Shown one piece after another: positions 45,164 to 54,955 of a DNA stretch of 64,000 bases. The translations under genes were made by a program, and so were the position numbers. This stretch comes from Novosphingobium nitrogenifigens DSM 19370 (lineage in GTDB: Bacteria; Pseudomonadota; Alphaproteobacteria; Sphingomonadales; Sphingomonadaceae), in NCBI RefSeq assembly GCF_000192575.1, contig NZ_GL876926.1, positions 248,001 through 312,000 of the forward strand, read 5' to 3'. The notes beneath the pieces were generated by a model, which was not told the DNA's origin, did not search any database, and worked only from the letters and a program-made list of their open reading frames with translations. Every line of letters starts with the position of its first letter. The stretch's first letter is position 1.

Positions 45164-45553
45164 ATGGCACGCGAACCTCAGCGTATCAAGCGGCGGGAGC
45201 GCAAGAACATCACTAGTGGTGTCGCGCACGTCAACGCCAGCTTCAACAACACCATGATCACCATCACCGACGCCCAGGGCAACGCGATTTCGTGGTCCTC
45301 GGCTGGCATGATGGGCTTCAAGGGCAGCCGTAAGTCGACGCCGTACGCCGCGCAGGTCGCTGCTGACGACGCCGGCAAGAAGGCCGCTGAACACGGCGTC
45401 CGTACGCTCGAAGTCGAAGTCAAGGGCCCGGGTTCGGGCCGTGAAAGCGCTCTGCGCGCTCTGCAGGCGGTCGGTTTCACCATCACCGCGATCCGCGACG
45501 TGACGCCGATCCCGCACAACGGTGTGCGTCCGTCGAAGCGTCGTCGCGTCTGA
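45164..45553 (+). CDS. rpsK: 30S ribosomal protein S11
   Basis: This 129-residue protein is the normal length for S11, with the conserved [32 protein letters not shown] and C-terminal [13 protein letters not shown]. It forms part of the 30S platform near the mRNA exit. A further GC-rich hairpin (45569-45594) follows before rpoA. Confidence 0.98.
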   Translation: MAREPQRIKRRERKNITSGVAHVNASFNNTMITITDAQGNAISWSSAGMMGFKGSRKSTPYAAQVAADDAGKKAAEHGVRTLEVEVKGPGSGRESALRALQAVGFTITAIRDVTPIPHNGVRPSKRRRV

Positions 45554-45666
45554 CCTACCAATAGGCGACCGGTGCGGCGGTACCACCGCACCGGCCCGCC
45601 CAAGATTCGACCGGTCGCGGCCCCTCAGCCGACGCCGGCGCACTCGATCAACCCCAGGGGAATTCC

Positions 45667-46728
45667 ATGTCTGTCAATATCAAGAACTGGCAGGAACTGA
45701 AGAAGCCCAACTCCCTCGAGGTCAAGCCCGGCAACGATCCGCAGCGCCGCGCGACCTTCATTGCCGAACCGCTTGAGCGCGGCTTCGGTCTGACCCTTGG
45801 CAATGCCTTGCGCCGCGTGCTGCTGTCCTCGCTTCAGGGGGCCGCCGTGACTTCGATCCGCATCGAGAACGTGCTGCACGAATTCTCGTCGCTGGCTGGT
45901 GTCCGTGAAGACGTCACCGACATCGTTCTCAACGTCAAGCAGATCGCGCTCAAGATGCAGGGTGAAGGCCCCAAGCGTCTTCAGCTCTCGGCCACCGGCC
46001 CGGGCGAAGTGCGAGCGGGTGACATCGCCGTCACCGGCGATATCGAGGTCATGAACAAGGACCTCGTGATTTGCCACCTCGACGAAGGTGCAACCTTCAA
46101 CATGGAACTGACCGCCGACACCGGCAAGGGCTATGTCCCGGCCGTGTCGAACCGTCCGATTGATGCGCCGATCGGCCTCATTCCGATCGACTCGCTCTAC
46201 TCGCCGGTGCGTCAGGTTTCCTACAAGGTCGACAATGCCCGCATCGGGCAGGAACTCGACTACGACAAGCTCAACCTGACTGTCGAAACCGACGGTACGG
46301 TCACGCCCGAAGACGCCGTCGCCTATGCAGCGCGTATCCTGCAGGACCAGCTTTCGCTGTTCGTCCACTTCGACGACCAGCTGCCCACCGGCCACGTTGC
46401 CGTGGTTTCGGGTCTTGCGACGCATGCGCCGGAAGAAAGCGACGCCAACCAGCTCAACCGTTACCTTCTCAAGAAGGTGGACGAGCTGGAACTGTCGGTG
46501 CGTTCGGCCAATTGCCTCAAGAACGACAACATCATCTACATCGGCGACCTCGTCCAGAAGACCGAGGCGGAAATGCTCCGCACTCCGAACTTCGGCCGCA
46601 AGTCGCTCAACGAAATCAAGGAAGTCCTTTCCTCGATGGGTCTGCGCCTCGGCATGGATATCCCCGGCTGGCCGCCCGAAAACATCGAGGAAATGGCCAA
46701 GAAGCTCGAACAGGAACTTCTCGGCTGA
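45667..46728 (+). CDS. rpoA: DNA-directed RNA polymerase alpha subunit
   Basis: This 353-residue protein is the usual length for alphaproteobacteria. The N-terminal domain (1-235; [28 protein letters not shown]) dimerises and assembles beta and beta'. A linker leads to the C-terminal domain (about 265-335; [48 protein letters not shown]), which binds UP elements and activators. Confidence 0.98.
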   Translation: MSVNIKNWQELKKPNSLEVKPGNDPQRRATFIAEPLERGFGLTLGNALRRVLLSSLQGAAVTSIRIENVLHEFSSLAGVREDVTDIVLNVKQIALKMQGEGPKRLQLSATGPGEVRAGDIAVTGDIEVMNKDLVICHLDEGATFNMELTADTGKGYVPAVSNRPIDAPIGLIPIDSLYSPVRQVSYKVDNARIGQELDYDKLNLTVETDGTVTPEDAVAYAARILQDQLSLFVHFDDQLPTGHVAVVSGLATHAPEESDANQLNRYLLKKVDELELSVRSANCLKNDNIIYIGDLVQKTEAEMLRTPNFGRKSLNEIKEVLSSMGLRLGMDIPGWPPENIEEMAKKLEQELLG

Positions 46729-46920
46729 TCCCGCGTCCGGGGGCAGGGACATGCTGCAAGCGCAGTGTGTGAACCTGCTCCCGGGGCAGGGGGTGAACGA
46801 CCGATTTCGTCCTGCATCTGATGCGGGACAAAGCCCGGGGGATCATGGCCGACCCCGGCAAACCGAAACCGGCCTGGTCTGGGTTACCTGATACGGACCC
46901 AAAACGAACGGAGACTGAGA

Positions 46921-47346
46921 ATGCGTCACAAGCTCGGCCAGCGTAAGCTGAACCGTACCTCCTCGCACCGCCGCGCGCTTCTGCGCAACATGTCGGCGGC
47001 TCTGATCAAGCACGAGCAGATCACCACGACGCTGCCCAAGGCGCGTGAACTGCGCCCCTACATCGAAAAGCTGATCACGCTCGCCAAGCATGGCGGCCTG
47101 TCGAACCGTCGTCTGGCGCACGCTCGCCTGCTCGACGATGCGCAGGAAAAGAAGCTGTTCGAAGTTCTGGCGGAGCGTTACGCCGACCGTCAGGGCGGTT
47201 ACACCCGCATCATCAAGGCCGGCTATCGCGCCTCGGACGCGGCGCCGATCGCGGTGATCGAACTGGTTGATCGCGACGTCGCGGCCAAGGGCCAGGATTC
47301 CGGTCCGGTCCTGACTGCGGATGAAGACGAATTCGAAGCCGCCTGA
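46921..47346 (+). CDS. rplQ: 50S ribosomal protein L17
   Basis: This 141-residue protein starts [29 protein letters not shown] and carries the L17 core ([48 protein letters not shown]). It ends the block and is followed by a strong terminator. The 192-base gap after rpoA has no gene. Confidence 0.98.
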   Translation: MRHKLGQRKLNRTSSHRRALLRNMSAALIKHEQITTTLPKARELRPYIEKLITLAKHGGLSNRRLAHARLLDDAQEKKLFEVLAERYADRQGGYTRIIKAGYRASDAAPIAVIELVDRDVAAKGQDSGPVLTADEDEFEAA

Positions 47347-47382
47347 TAGCGGACTTCCCCGATCTAAACGTCGGGTCGCACA

Positions 47383-47417
47383 GGGGCGGGGCCTTCGGGC
47401 TCCGCCCCTTTTGTTTT
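47383..47417 (+). terminator. rho-independent terminator after rplQ
   Basis: The stem GGGGCGGGGCC / GGCTCCGCCCC around TTCG is followed by TTTTGTTTT, 37 bases after the rplQ stop. Confidence 0.93.
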
Positions 47418-47487
47418 GGCGATCTTGCCCGCAATCCGTTGGGGCGCCATGACATCGGTCCCGGATCGCGATTGCCGCCGGGGTACG

Positions 47488-49698
47488 ATGCTGGAGGTCG
47501 GTTTGCGGCGTAGGGACACTCTGAAAGGCGTTTCGACACTTGCTCTTCTGGCGGCGTTGAAAATTCCCGGTGCGGCCGTCGCCGCAGAGGTTGCCAAGGA
47601 TAGAGATGCGATGAACCCTGCCGCTTTCCCGCCCCTGCCGCCTTATCCCGCCAGTCCGCGCGAAACGGTCGAGGATCACGTTTTCGGGCAGACGGTTGCC
47701 GATCCGTGGCGTTGGCTGGAAGCCGATGTGCGCCACGATGCGAAAGTCGCTGATTGGGTGGAGGCGCAGAGCCGCTTTGCCCAAGCCTATCTTTCGCTCT
47801 TGCCCGAGCGTGAAGCCTTTGCTCGCAAGATGCGCAATCTCGTCGATTACGAGCGCACCGGCGTTCCGGTGGTGCGCGGGGGCAAGGCGTTTTATCGCTG
47901 GAACGCGGGCCTCATGAACCAGTCGCAGTTGCTGGTTGCCGATGGGGATGCGTCGGCGGATGCCAAGGGGCGGGTGCTGATCGATCCCAATGGCTGGGCT
48001 CATGACGGCGCCACCGCACTCGATCAGTGGGCGCCGAGCGACGACGGCGCGTTGGTTGCCTATAGCGTTCAGGACGGCGGCTCGGATTGGCGACGGGTCG
48101 GGTTTTTGCGCGTGGCCGATGGAACGGTTCTGGCCGACACGCTGCAATGGGTGAAGTTTTCCGGACTGTCGTGGTTAGGGGACGACGCGCTGGTCTATTC
48201 CCGTTTCCCCGAACCGGGAGGGAGCGACGCGTTCCATGCGCTGAATTACAATCAGGCAGTCTGGCTGCACCGCATCGGCACTCCGCAACAGCAGGATCGC
48301 GCGATTTTTTCGACGCCCGATTTCCCCAAGCAGATGCACGGTGCAGAGGTCAGCAGCGACGGGCGCTGGCTGATCGTTACCAGCAGCGAGGGAACCGATC
48401 CGATCAATGCGGTTCATGTCGCGCGGATCGACAAGGGCGAAGTCGGGACGATCCGGCCGCTCGTTCCCGAGATCAAGGCGCAGTGGACTTTCATTGATGC
48501 CGCCGGGGACAGCCTGTGGTTCCTGTCGGGCGAGGAGGCACCGCGCCGCAAGATCGTGCGTGTTGATCTTGCCGGTCCAGAGCCGCGCTTCGCGACTGTG
48601 GTTCCCCAGAGCGAGGACACGCTGGAATGGGCAGCCATGGTCGGCGGGCGCCTCGTGCTCGGTTATCTCCACGACGCACGCTCGCGCATGGTCCTGGCAA
48701 AGCCGGACGGGTCGGTGGTCGGCGAAGTCGGCTTGCCGGGCCCGGGAACGGTCGCGGGGGTGAGTGGGCGGCCGTCAGACCGGTTCGGCTATTTCGCGTT
48801 TTCGAGCTTTACCGCGCCCGATACGGTCCTGCGGATCGATGCGGAGAGCGGTGTGACACAAGGATGGCGCAGTCCCCGGCTGACGTTCGATCCTGGTGCC
48901 TATCGCGTGGATCAGGTTTTCGTCCCGTCGTGCGACGGCACGCGAGTGCCGATGTTCGTCATTCGGCGCAAGGATGCGACCGGCCCGGTGCCGACTGTCC
49001 TCTATGGCTATGGCGGGTTCAACATCTCTCTCACGCCGTGGTTCTCCGCGACGCGTATGGCCTGGCTCGAATGTGGCGGCGCTTATGCGGTTGCGAACTT
49101 GCGGGGCGGGGGCGAATATGGCGACGCGTGGCACGATGCGGGGCGCCGCGCGAACAAGCAGAACGTGTTCGATGATTTCATTGCGGCGGGCGAATGGCTG
49201 ATTGCCAACGGAGTGACGCCCAAGGGCGGGCTGGCGATCGAAGGGCGCTCGAATGGGGGGCTGCTGGTCGGCGCGGTGGTGAACCAGCGTCCCGACTTGT
49301 TCGCCGCCGCCAATCCGGGCGTCGGGGTCATGGACATGCTGCGGTTCGATCGCTTTACCGCCGGACGCTATTGGGTTGACGACTACGGCTATCCCGATCG
49401 CGAGGCCGACTGGCGCATCTTGCGTGCCTATTCGCCTTATCACAACGTTCACGACGGCGCGTCTTATCCCGCGATCATCGTCACCACGGCCGACACCGAC
49501 GACCGCGTGGTTCCCGGGCACAGCTTCAAATATGCAGCCGCGTTGCAGGCCGCCGCGATCGGTCCGAAGCCGCACCTCATCCGCATCGACACTCGTGCCG
49601 GGCATGGGGCGGGCAAGCCCATCGACAAGGTCATAGCCGAGGCTGCCGACGTCTATGCGTTCCTCGCCCATTGGACCGGGCTTCACCCCGCGACTTGA
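47488..49698 (+). CDS. prolyl oligopeptidase, exported (Tat-type signal)
   Basis: This 736-residue S9A serine peptidase has a signal with a twin-arginine motif (LRRRDTLKG then a hydrophobic core ending AVAAE). It has a seven-bladed beta-propeller (about 110-480) and an alpha/beta hydrolase domain. Catalytic parts are S588 (GRSNGGLL), the aspartate motif DTDDRVVPGHS and histidine in RAGHGAGKP. It cleaves after proline in peptides, probably in the periplasm. The sequence closely resembles, from memory, the prolyl endopeptidase of Novosphingobium capsulatum. Start 47488 was chosen for the signal peptide; the frame is open back to 47416. A paralogue follows immediately. Confidence 0.93.
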   Translation: MLEVGLRRRDTLKGVSTLALLAALKIPGAAVAAEVAKDRDAMNPAAFPPLPPYPASPRETVEDHVFGQTVADPWRWLEADVRHDAKVADWVEAQSRFAQAYLSLLPEREAFARKMRNLVDYERTGVPVVRGGKAFYRWNAGLMNQSQLLVADGDASADAKGRVLIDPNGWAHDGATALDQWAPSDDGALVAYSVQDGGSDWRRVGFLRVADGTVLADTLQWVKFSGLSWLGDDALVYSRFPEPGGSDAFHALNYNQAVWLHRIGTPQQQDRAIFSTPDFPKQMHGAEVSSDGRWLIVTSSEGTDPINAVHVARIDKGEVGTIRPLVPEIKAQWTFIDAAGDSLWFLSGEEAPRRKIVRVDLAGPEPRFATVVPQSEDTLEWAAMVGGRLVLGYLHDARSRMVLAKPDGSVVGEVGLPGPGTVAGVSGRPSDRFGYFAFSSFTAPDTVLRIDAESGVTQGWRSPRLTFDPGAYRVDQVFVPSCDGTRVPMFVIRRKDATGPVPTVLYGYGGFNISLTPWFSATRMAWLECGGAYAVANLRGGGEYGDAWHDAGRRANKQNVFDDFIAAGEWLIANGVTPKGGLAIEGRSNGGLLVGAVVNQRPDLFAAANPGVGVMDMLRFDRFTAGRYWVDDYGYPDREADWRILRAYSPYHNVHDGASYPAIIVTTADTDDRVVPGHSFKYAAALQAAAIGPKPHLIRIDTRAGHGAGKPIDKVIAEAADVYAFLAHWTGLHPAT

Positions 49699-49791
49699 AA
49701 CCTTCTCCCTTGTGCGTCGCAATGAAATGACGCGGAAGGGAATTTGTCTCGCGAGAGGCATAGGCGCGTGATAGGCTCGCGTTCGATAACG

Positions 49792-52116
49792 ATGATGAAA
49801 CGGGATGGGATGGCCTTGAGAAGCGTGCTGCTCGGCAGCGTGCTCGGGCTTGGTCTTTATGGGGCGCCTGTTTGGGCGGGTAACGGCGGGGCCACTGGCG
49901 AAGCCGCGATGGAGAGTGTCGAGAGCGGCACGTCCCATCGTCAGGTCGCGCCCGCTGCTCTTGCCGGTCCTGCCCTTATCGGCGTCTCTGCAGCCGCGAC
50001 ATCATCCGGCGTCGGACGTGCGGCACCGGCGGCCTTGCTCGTTCCGCGCGACCGTTATCCCGAAACCCGCCGGGACAACCTGCACGAAGCGATGTTCGGG
50101 CAAAGCGTTGCCGATCCCTATCGCTGGCTCGAAGGGGACATTCGACGCGATCCGGCTGTGTCGGGTTGGGCAGCGCGTGAAAACGCCCTGACCCGGGCCT
50201 ATCTCGCGGCGCTTCCGGGGCGGGACCGCTTTGCCGCGCGGCTGCGGGCGCTTTACGATTTCGAGCGGATCAGCCTGCCGAAAAAGGCAGGACAGCGGTA
50301 TTTCCTCCTGCGCAACAGCGGCCTCATGAACCAGTCCGCGCTCTATGTTCGCGAAGGGCTCGCCGGGCGCGACCGGCTCCTGTTCGATCCCAATGCTGCG
50401 GGCGAGGGTGCGCCTGCGCTCGATGCATGGGCCCCCTCGCGCAACGGGCGCTATCTTGCCTTTACCGAGAGCCGGGCGGGCAGCGACTGGCGCACGATCC
50501 ATGTGATCGATGTCGATACCGGAACGGTCATGGCCGATCGTCTGGAATGGGCGAACGACACCCTGATCGGGTGGGCCGGGGACGAGGGTTTTTTCTATTC
50601 GCGCTATCCCGCGCCGCCGACGGGCGAGGAATATCGGGGGCAGGCGAGGAACAAGGCCATCTGGTTCCATCGCGTCGGCACGGCGCAGGACGCCGACGAA
50701 CAGGTCTATGCAACGCCCGCCCACCCCGATTGGGGGCACAAGGCGCAAGTGACGTCCGACGGCGCCTGGGCGGTGATCAGCACCGATGCGGGGACGGCGC
50801 CGATGCGGGCGATCCATCTCGTCAACCTGTCCGCGCGCGGTGCGGACGGCCGCTGGCAAGTCGTGCCGCTCGTTTCCGATCTGACCTTCGACTGGAAACT
50901 GGTCGATGGCGAAGGCAATCGGCTGTGGTTCATCACCAATGACGGCGCGCCCGATTACCGGCTGGTCCGGGTCGATCTCGGCACGCATGCACGGGTTTCG
51001 ACCGTCATCGGCGAACAGCGGTCGGCTCTGGAGGCCGGGCGGATCGTCGGGGATCGCCTGATCCTGTCGTACAATGCCGACGGACGACGTCTGGCGGTCG
51101 TTACCGACATGCACGGGCATCCGGCACGGGCCATCACCATCGACGCCACCGGAACCGCGAGCGGGTTCGAAGGGCGTCCGGGCGACCCGGAAACCTTTTA
51201 CCAGTTTTCAAGCTACAACCAGCCCCCGGCGGTTTATCGAATGGATATCCGCACCGGCCGGGCAAGTGCCTTTGCCCTGCCGCGTACGCCGTTCGACCCG
51301 TCGGACTATGTCGTCGAACAGCGGCAGTATCCTTCGCGGGACGGGGCGCTGGTGCCGCTGATGATCGTGCGCAAGAAGGCGCTCGCCGATGCCGCGACTG
51401 CGGCGCCGACATTGCTCTACGGCTATGGCGGTTTCGATATCTCGGTCAATCCGGCCTATTCGCCCCAGCGTATGGCCTGGCTCGAAGCCGGAGGCGTCTT
51501 TGCCGTCGCGGCGGTTCGGGGTGGCGGAGAGCTTGGTCCGTCGTGGTACGAGGCCGGGCGCGCCGCGAAAAAGCAGAACAGCTTCGACGATTTCATCGCG
51601 GCGGGGGACTATCTCGTCAAAAACGGGATCGCCCGCAAGGGAAGCCTCGCCGCGCAAGGCGCGTCGAACGGGGGCATGATGGTCGCAGCCGTCATCAACC
51701 AGCGGCCCGATCTCTTCGTCGCGGCCAATCCCGACGTCGGCGTCATGGACATGTTGCGGTTCGACCGTTTCACGCAAGGACGGGGATGGACCGACGACTA
51801 TGGCGACCCTGCCCGCGAAGCCGACTGGCGAGTGCTGCGCTCCTATTCCCCTTATCACAACATTCGCGCCGGGACCGACTATCCGGCCATTCTCGTCACA
51901 ACGGCCGATACTGATGACCGTGTCGTGCCTGCTCACAGCTTCAAGTATGTCGCCGCCTTGCAGGGCAGTGCGATCGGGGACCGTCCGCATCTCTTGCGGG
52001 TGGAGGACGGTGCGGGGCACGGTGCGGGCAAGCCGCTCGACAAGACGATCGCCACCGGGGCAGATGTGCTCGCCTTTCTGGCCGCGTGGACCGGATTGAG
52101 CCCTTTGACCCCCTGA
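49792..52116 (+). CDS. prolyl oligopeptidase paralogue, exported
   Basis: This 774-residue S9A peptidase is a tandem paralogue of the preceding gene. A Sec-like leader (LRSVLLGSVLGLGLYGAPVWA) is followed by an extra Ala/Ser-rich linker of about 60 residues. The propeller comes next, then the catalytic domain with S625 (QGASNGGMM), DTDDRVVPAHS and GAGHGAGKP. All catalytic residues are kept, so it should be active on proline-containing peptides, perhaps with different size or sequence preference. The start is uncertain among 49792, 49795 and 49810. The gap to the first gene is 93 bases and could allow co-transcription. Confidence 0.92.
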   Translation: MMKRDGMALRSVLLGSVLGLGLYGAPVWAGNGGATGEAAMESVESGTSHRQVAPAALAGPALIGVSAAATSSGVGRAAPAALLVPRDRYPETRRDNLHEAMFGQSVADPYRWLEGDIRRDPAVSGWAARENALTRAYLAALPGRDRFAARLRALYDFERISLPKKAGQRYFLLRNSGLMNQSALYVREGLAGRDRLLFDPNAAGEGAPALDAWAPSRNGRYLAFTESRAGSDWRTIHVIDVDTGTVMADRLEWANDTLIGWAGDEGFFYSRYPAPPTGEEYRGQARNKAIWFHRVGTAQDADEQVYATPAHPDWGHKAQVTSDGAWAVISTDAGTAPMRAIHLVNLSARGADGRWQVVPLVSDLTFDWKLVDGEGNRLWFITNDGAPDYRLVRVDLGTHARVSTVIGEQRSALEAGRIVGDRLILSYNADGRRLAVVTDMHGHPARAITIDATGTASGFEGRPGDPETFYQFSSYNQPPAVYRMDIRTGRASAFALPRTPFDPSDYVVEQRQYPSRDGALVPLMIVRKKALADAATAAPTLLYGYGGFDISVNPAYSPQRMAWLEAGGVFAVAAVRGGGELGPSWYEAGRAAKKQNSFDDFIAAGDYLVKNGIARKGSLAAQGASNGGMMVAAVINQRPDLFVAANPDVGVMDMLRFDRFTQGRGWTDDYGDPAREADWRVLRSYSPYHNIRAGTDYPAILVTTADTDDRVVPAHSFKYVAALQGSAIGDRPHLLRVEDGAGHGAGKPLDKTIATGADVLAFLAAWTGLSPLTP

Positions 52117-52213
52117 TTTTCCGCTTTCATCCGTGTATGATGCCAACTGCTCGCTTGCGGCGAGGCGGTCCGCTGACTATCCGCAGTCCGGAGACCAACA
52201 AGGGGCAGTCCCG

Positions 52214-52537
52214 ATGACGACTTTCAACGATCGCGAACGCGCCGAAGAAGCCAAGTTCGCTCACGACGAAGAAATGCTGTTTCGTATCCAGGCACGCCGC
52301 AACAAGCTGCTCGCTGTCTGGGCTGCCGAACACATGGGCCTCGATGCCGCCGAAACCGAAGCCTATGCCAAGGCCGTGGTTCAGGCCGAATTCGAGGAAG
52401 CCGGTGACGAAGACGTGATTCGCAAGGTTTTCGGCGATCTGGTTCTGGCCGGGACCAAGGTCGGTGAACCCGAAGTGCGCAAGGCTCTCGAAGAGAAGGC
52501 CGTGGAAGCACGTCGCCAGTTGATGGGCGAAGCCTGA
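52214..52537 (+). CDS. DUF1476 protein, F1-ATPase zeta-type inhibitor
   Basis: This 107-residue alpha-helical, acidic protein starts MTTFNDRERAEEAKFAHDEE and contains RNKLLAVWAAEHMGL and VIRKVFGDLVLAG. It matches DUF1476, which in Paracoccus is the zeta subunit inhibiting F1-ATPase. The inhibitory segment in that protein is N-terminal; inhibition here is inferred. The stop shares one base with the bolA start. Confidence 0.9.
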   Translation: MTTFNDRERAEEAKFAHDEEMLFRIQARRNKLLAVWAAEHMGLDAAETEAYAKAVVQAEFEEAGDEDVIRKVFGDLVLAGTKVGEPEVRKALEEKAVEARRQLMGEA

Positions 52538-52779
52538 TGGCGATGGCCGCAGACGACATCGCCGCCATGATCAAGGCCGCGATGCCTGACGCAGAAGTCA
52601 CTATCACCGATCTTGCCGGAGATGGCGATCATTATGCGGCGCATGTCGTTTCGGCGGCCTTTCGCGGGATGAGCCGGGTTGCGCAGCACAAGGCGGTCTA
52701 TTCCGCTCTGGGCGGTCGCATGGGCGGGGTTCTGCATGCCTTGCAATTGACGACCGCCGTGCCCACTTCCGCTGCCTGA
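52537..52779 (+). CDS. bolA: BolA family protein
   Basis: This 80-residue protein has a BolA fold: IAAMIKAAMPDAEVTITDLAGDGDHYAAHVVS, GMSRVAQHKAVYSALGGRMGG and the conserved histidines. It works with the CGFS glutaredoxin encoded next to it, sharing a [2Fe-2S] cluster for iron sensing or cluster delivery. Its start overlaps the DUF1476 stop by one base (TGATG). Confidence 0.93.
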   Translation: MAMAADDIAAMIKAAMPDAEVTITDLAGDGDHYAAHVVSAAFRGMSRVAQHKAVYSALGGRMGGVLHALQLTTAVPTSAA

Positions 52780-52806
52780 TTCCCACAAAAAGACAAAGCA
52801 GGATCC

Positions 52807-53148
52807 ATGTCCGAACCCAGCAACACCAGCAACCGTATCGCCGAGATCGTCGAAGGCAACGACGTGGTCCTTTTCATGAAGGGTACGCCGATGTTTCCGC
52901 AGTGCGGTTTTTCCAGCCGCGCCGTGGCGATCCTTGAACGTCTGGGCGTCGAATATGCGACGGTCGACGTGTTGCAGGACATGGAAATCCGTCAGGGGAT
53001 CAAGGAGTTCTCGGACTGGCCTACGATCCCCCAACTCTATGTGAAGGGCGAATTCGTCGGTGGTTCGGACATCATGATGGAGATGTACGAAGCCGGTGAG
53101 TTGACGCAACTCCTGACCGATGCCGGTTTGTCCGGTACGGCGGCCTGA
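52807..53148 (+). CDS. grxD: monothiol glutaredoxin, Grx4 family
   Basis: This 113-residue protein has the CGFS active site ([11 protein letters not shown]), [14 protein letters not shown] for glutathione binding and the usual length. It carries a [2Fe-2S] cluster with glutathione and BolA. It is cytoplasmic. It follows bolA by 27 bases, and the pair is conserved across alphaproteobacteria. Confidence 0.96.
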   Translation: MSEPSNTSNRIAEIVEGNDVVLFMKGTPMFPQCGFSSRAVAILERLGVEYATVDVLQDMEIRQGIKEFSDWPTIPQLYVKGEFVGGSDIMMEMYEAGELTQLLTDAGLSGTAA

Positions 53149-53165
53149 TCTCCGATCAAGTCGGG

Positions 53166-53526
53166 CCTGATGTTATCCTGGCACTTCATAGCCAGGAATG
53201 ACATCGGGCATTGTGGCGGCAGGATATTGCCGCCAGTCGAACGCGGTCCTGCAACCGGCAGGGCCGCGTTTCGTCGTTTCGGAACAGGGATTTTCGCGCC
53301 CGGGGGCGTGAAATCCGCATGTTTGGCTGAAAAGGGGGGGAGGCGGAGCCAGGAAGCTTGGGGACAGGCTCCGCCTCGTCGAGATAGGCATCTCAGGGAC
53401 TTGATGATTTATGCATGTACCGTGCCAGTTTGTGGAAGTGGCGGAAAATCTGGGTCCACGGCTCCAGTGAAGTGTGGCAGCGGCGGGAGAGTGTAAAGAT
53501 GTCCGACACTCCCCTTGGAGGGAGTG
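53166..53526. other. hairpin-rich non-coding region between grxD and Nudix gene
   Basis: Six inverted repeats follow one another: 53166-53207 (TCCTGGC/GCCAGGA core); 53214-53235 (TGGCGGCA/TGCCGCCA); 53240-53270 (AACGCGG-TCCTG / CAGGG-CCGCGTT); 53288-53316 (imperfect); 53340-53377 (perfect 11 bp, GAGGCGGAGCC/GGCTCCGCCTC); and 53489-53526. In the last, CACTCCC can pair with either an upstream or a downstream arm. No gene with good codon use is seen on either strand. The first hairpin may end grxD transcription. The rest could be a small RNA, a leader of the Nudix gene or a repeat element. Confidence 0.5.
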
Positions 53527-53571
53527 GATCCCTCTCTTGGCAAGGGCCGTACGGAGGATCATGATCGGGGC

Positions 53572-54366
53572 ATGACAACAAGAATTGATGGGCAAGAGGA
53601 TGCTCCGCCGGCACGCCCGGCAGCAACGGTGGTGGTGTTCAGGCGCGATCCTGAAGGTGGTCCGGCGCAGATCCTGATGGTCGAGCGATCGGGGGCCATG
53701 GCTTTTGCCGGTGGCGCCGCCGTCTTCCCGGGTGGGAAAGTCGATCCAGGCGACCACGACGTCGTGCAGGGCGATCGCTCGGCTGCGCCCCACGATCCCG
53801 ATGACGCCGCAGCCCGGGTCGCGGCCATCCGCGAGACGGTCGAGGAAACCGGACTCGTCATCGGTGTCAACGGCGTGGTCACCGCACGAATGGCAGAGGA
53901 TGCGCGTCGGCGATTGCTGGCGGGGGAGGCCTTCGCCGGGATTCTTCGCGATCACGGATGGGCCATCGATTTTCCGAGCCTTGTCCCCTTTGCGCGATGG
54001 TGGCCCCGGCATCGTGAGATCCGGGTCTATGATACGCGTTTCTATCTTGCCGACGTCGGTACGGGAGCGCTCGATCTGGTCGCCGATGCGACCGAGAACC
54101 GGAACCTGTTCTGGGCAGGGGCGGCCGAAGTCCTGGCCATGGCCGATGCAGGGCGGATCCGGATCATTTTCCCGACCCGCCGCAATCTCGAGCGTCTGGC
54201 GCAGTGGGACGATTTCGATGCCGTTCGGCGTCACGCGCTCGACACGCCGCAACGCATCGTCACCCCATGGACGGAAATGCGGAACGGGGTTCCCTGGCTG
54301 GTCATTCCCTCCGACGCCGGTTACCCCGTCGATGGCGAACCGCTGGAACAGGCGTCCCGTGGGTAG
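53572..54366 (+). CDS. Nudix hydrolase (NUDT19/RppH-like superfamily)
   Basis: This 264-residue protein has an N-terminal Nudix domain: ATVVVFRRDPEGGPAQILMVERS, then AVFPGGKVDPGD and, after an insertion of about 26 residues, the catalytic RETVEETGL (REUxEExGU). The stretched Nudix box and longer C-terminal part resemble NUDT19/CoA-diphosphatase-like members. It should hydrolyse a nucleoside diphosphate-linked compound; substrate unknown. ATG 53572 is the best start by homology, though the GGAGG lies about 19 bases away. TTG 53515 is possible. Confidence 0.85.
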   Translation: MTTRIDGQEDAPPARPAATVVVFRRDPEGGPAQILMVERSGAMAFAGGAAVFPGGKVDPGDHDVVQGDRSAAPHDPDDAAARVAAIRETVEETGLVIGVNGVVTARMAEDARRRLLAGEAFAGILRDHGWAIDFPSLVPFARWWPRHREIRVYDTRFYLADVGTGALDLVADATENRNLFWAGAAEVLAMADAGRIRIIFPTRRNLERLAQWDDFDAVRRHALDTPQRIVTPWTEMRNGVPWLVIPSDAGYPVDGEPLEQASRG

Positions 54367-54562
54367 TGCCTGCCAGTCGCGAGAGGGCTGGCGCGCGGTC
54401 TGCCAGGGGTAGGGCCAAAATCGCTCGATAATGAAGTGAACTGCCCGGGGGGAGTAACCGGCAAGATTTTGCCGGCAAACGGCAATATTACGTAGCTTTG
54501 CGGATAGGTCTGGCCGGGGCCCTTAAGGCGGAACCCTTATCCTTGGGGGATGAGGTGATCCC

Positions 54563-54817
54563 ATGGCGCTCCACAAATACCGCATCCGGCCCGACATCGA
54601 CGACAGCCCCCAATCCGCGCCGCGTCTGGCCGACGATCACGACGAATTCATTGCTTCTCCGGTTCATCGGCTGCAGCAGGATCTATGGACCCTGACTGAA
54701 AATCAGCCCGAAAATCCGATCGCCTACTACCCGGGATGGTTCCGTATCGGGTTTCCCCTGATCGCTTCGATCGCACTTTGGGGCGGTATTCTCTGGGGGC
54801 TCGGCGTGTTGCGCTGA
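54563..54817 (+). CDS. small single-pass membrane protein, unknown
   Basis: This 84-residue protein starts MALHKYRIRPDIDDSPQ, has a polar N-terminal part and a C-terminal membrane segment (IGFPLIASIALWGGILWGLGVL). A hairpin (CCGGCAA-gatt-TTGCCGG) lies upstream near 54460. I do not recognise a family. It lies 138 bases before the locus 2 initiating transferase on the same strand, so a link to exopolysaccharide synthesis is possible but unproven. Confidence 0.65.
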   Translation: MALHKYRIRPDIDDSPQSAPRLADDHDEFIASPVHRLQQDLWTLTENQPENPIAYYPGWFRIGFPLIASIALWGGILWGLGVLR

Positions 54818-54955
54818 ACTCCGTCGTTGTCATGGCTTACGCGCGGTTAATCAAACCGTCGCGGCTCTATCGATCGCTGACCGACAGCACTGATGTCTGC
54901 ATGGTTCCACTTGTGGTCGCTTCGTCACGACCCGTCTGGAACAGGGAGACTCTTT

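Noticed and set aside
53173..54252. A 359-residue minus-strand open frame
   Set aside because: Antisense to the Nudix gene and extending through the hairpin region; no domain seen.
54470..54495. TTTTGC sequence as a fourth enhancer site
   Set aside because: TTTTGCCGGCAAACGGC is half of a local CCGGCAA/TTGCCGG hairpin and lacks GC after the 5-base spacer.
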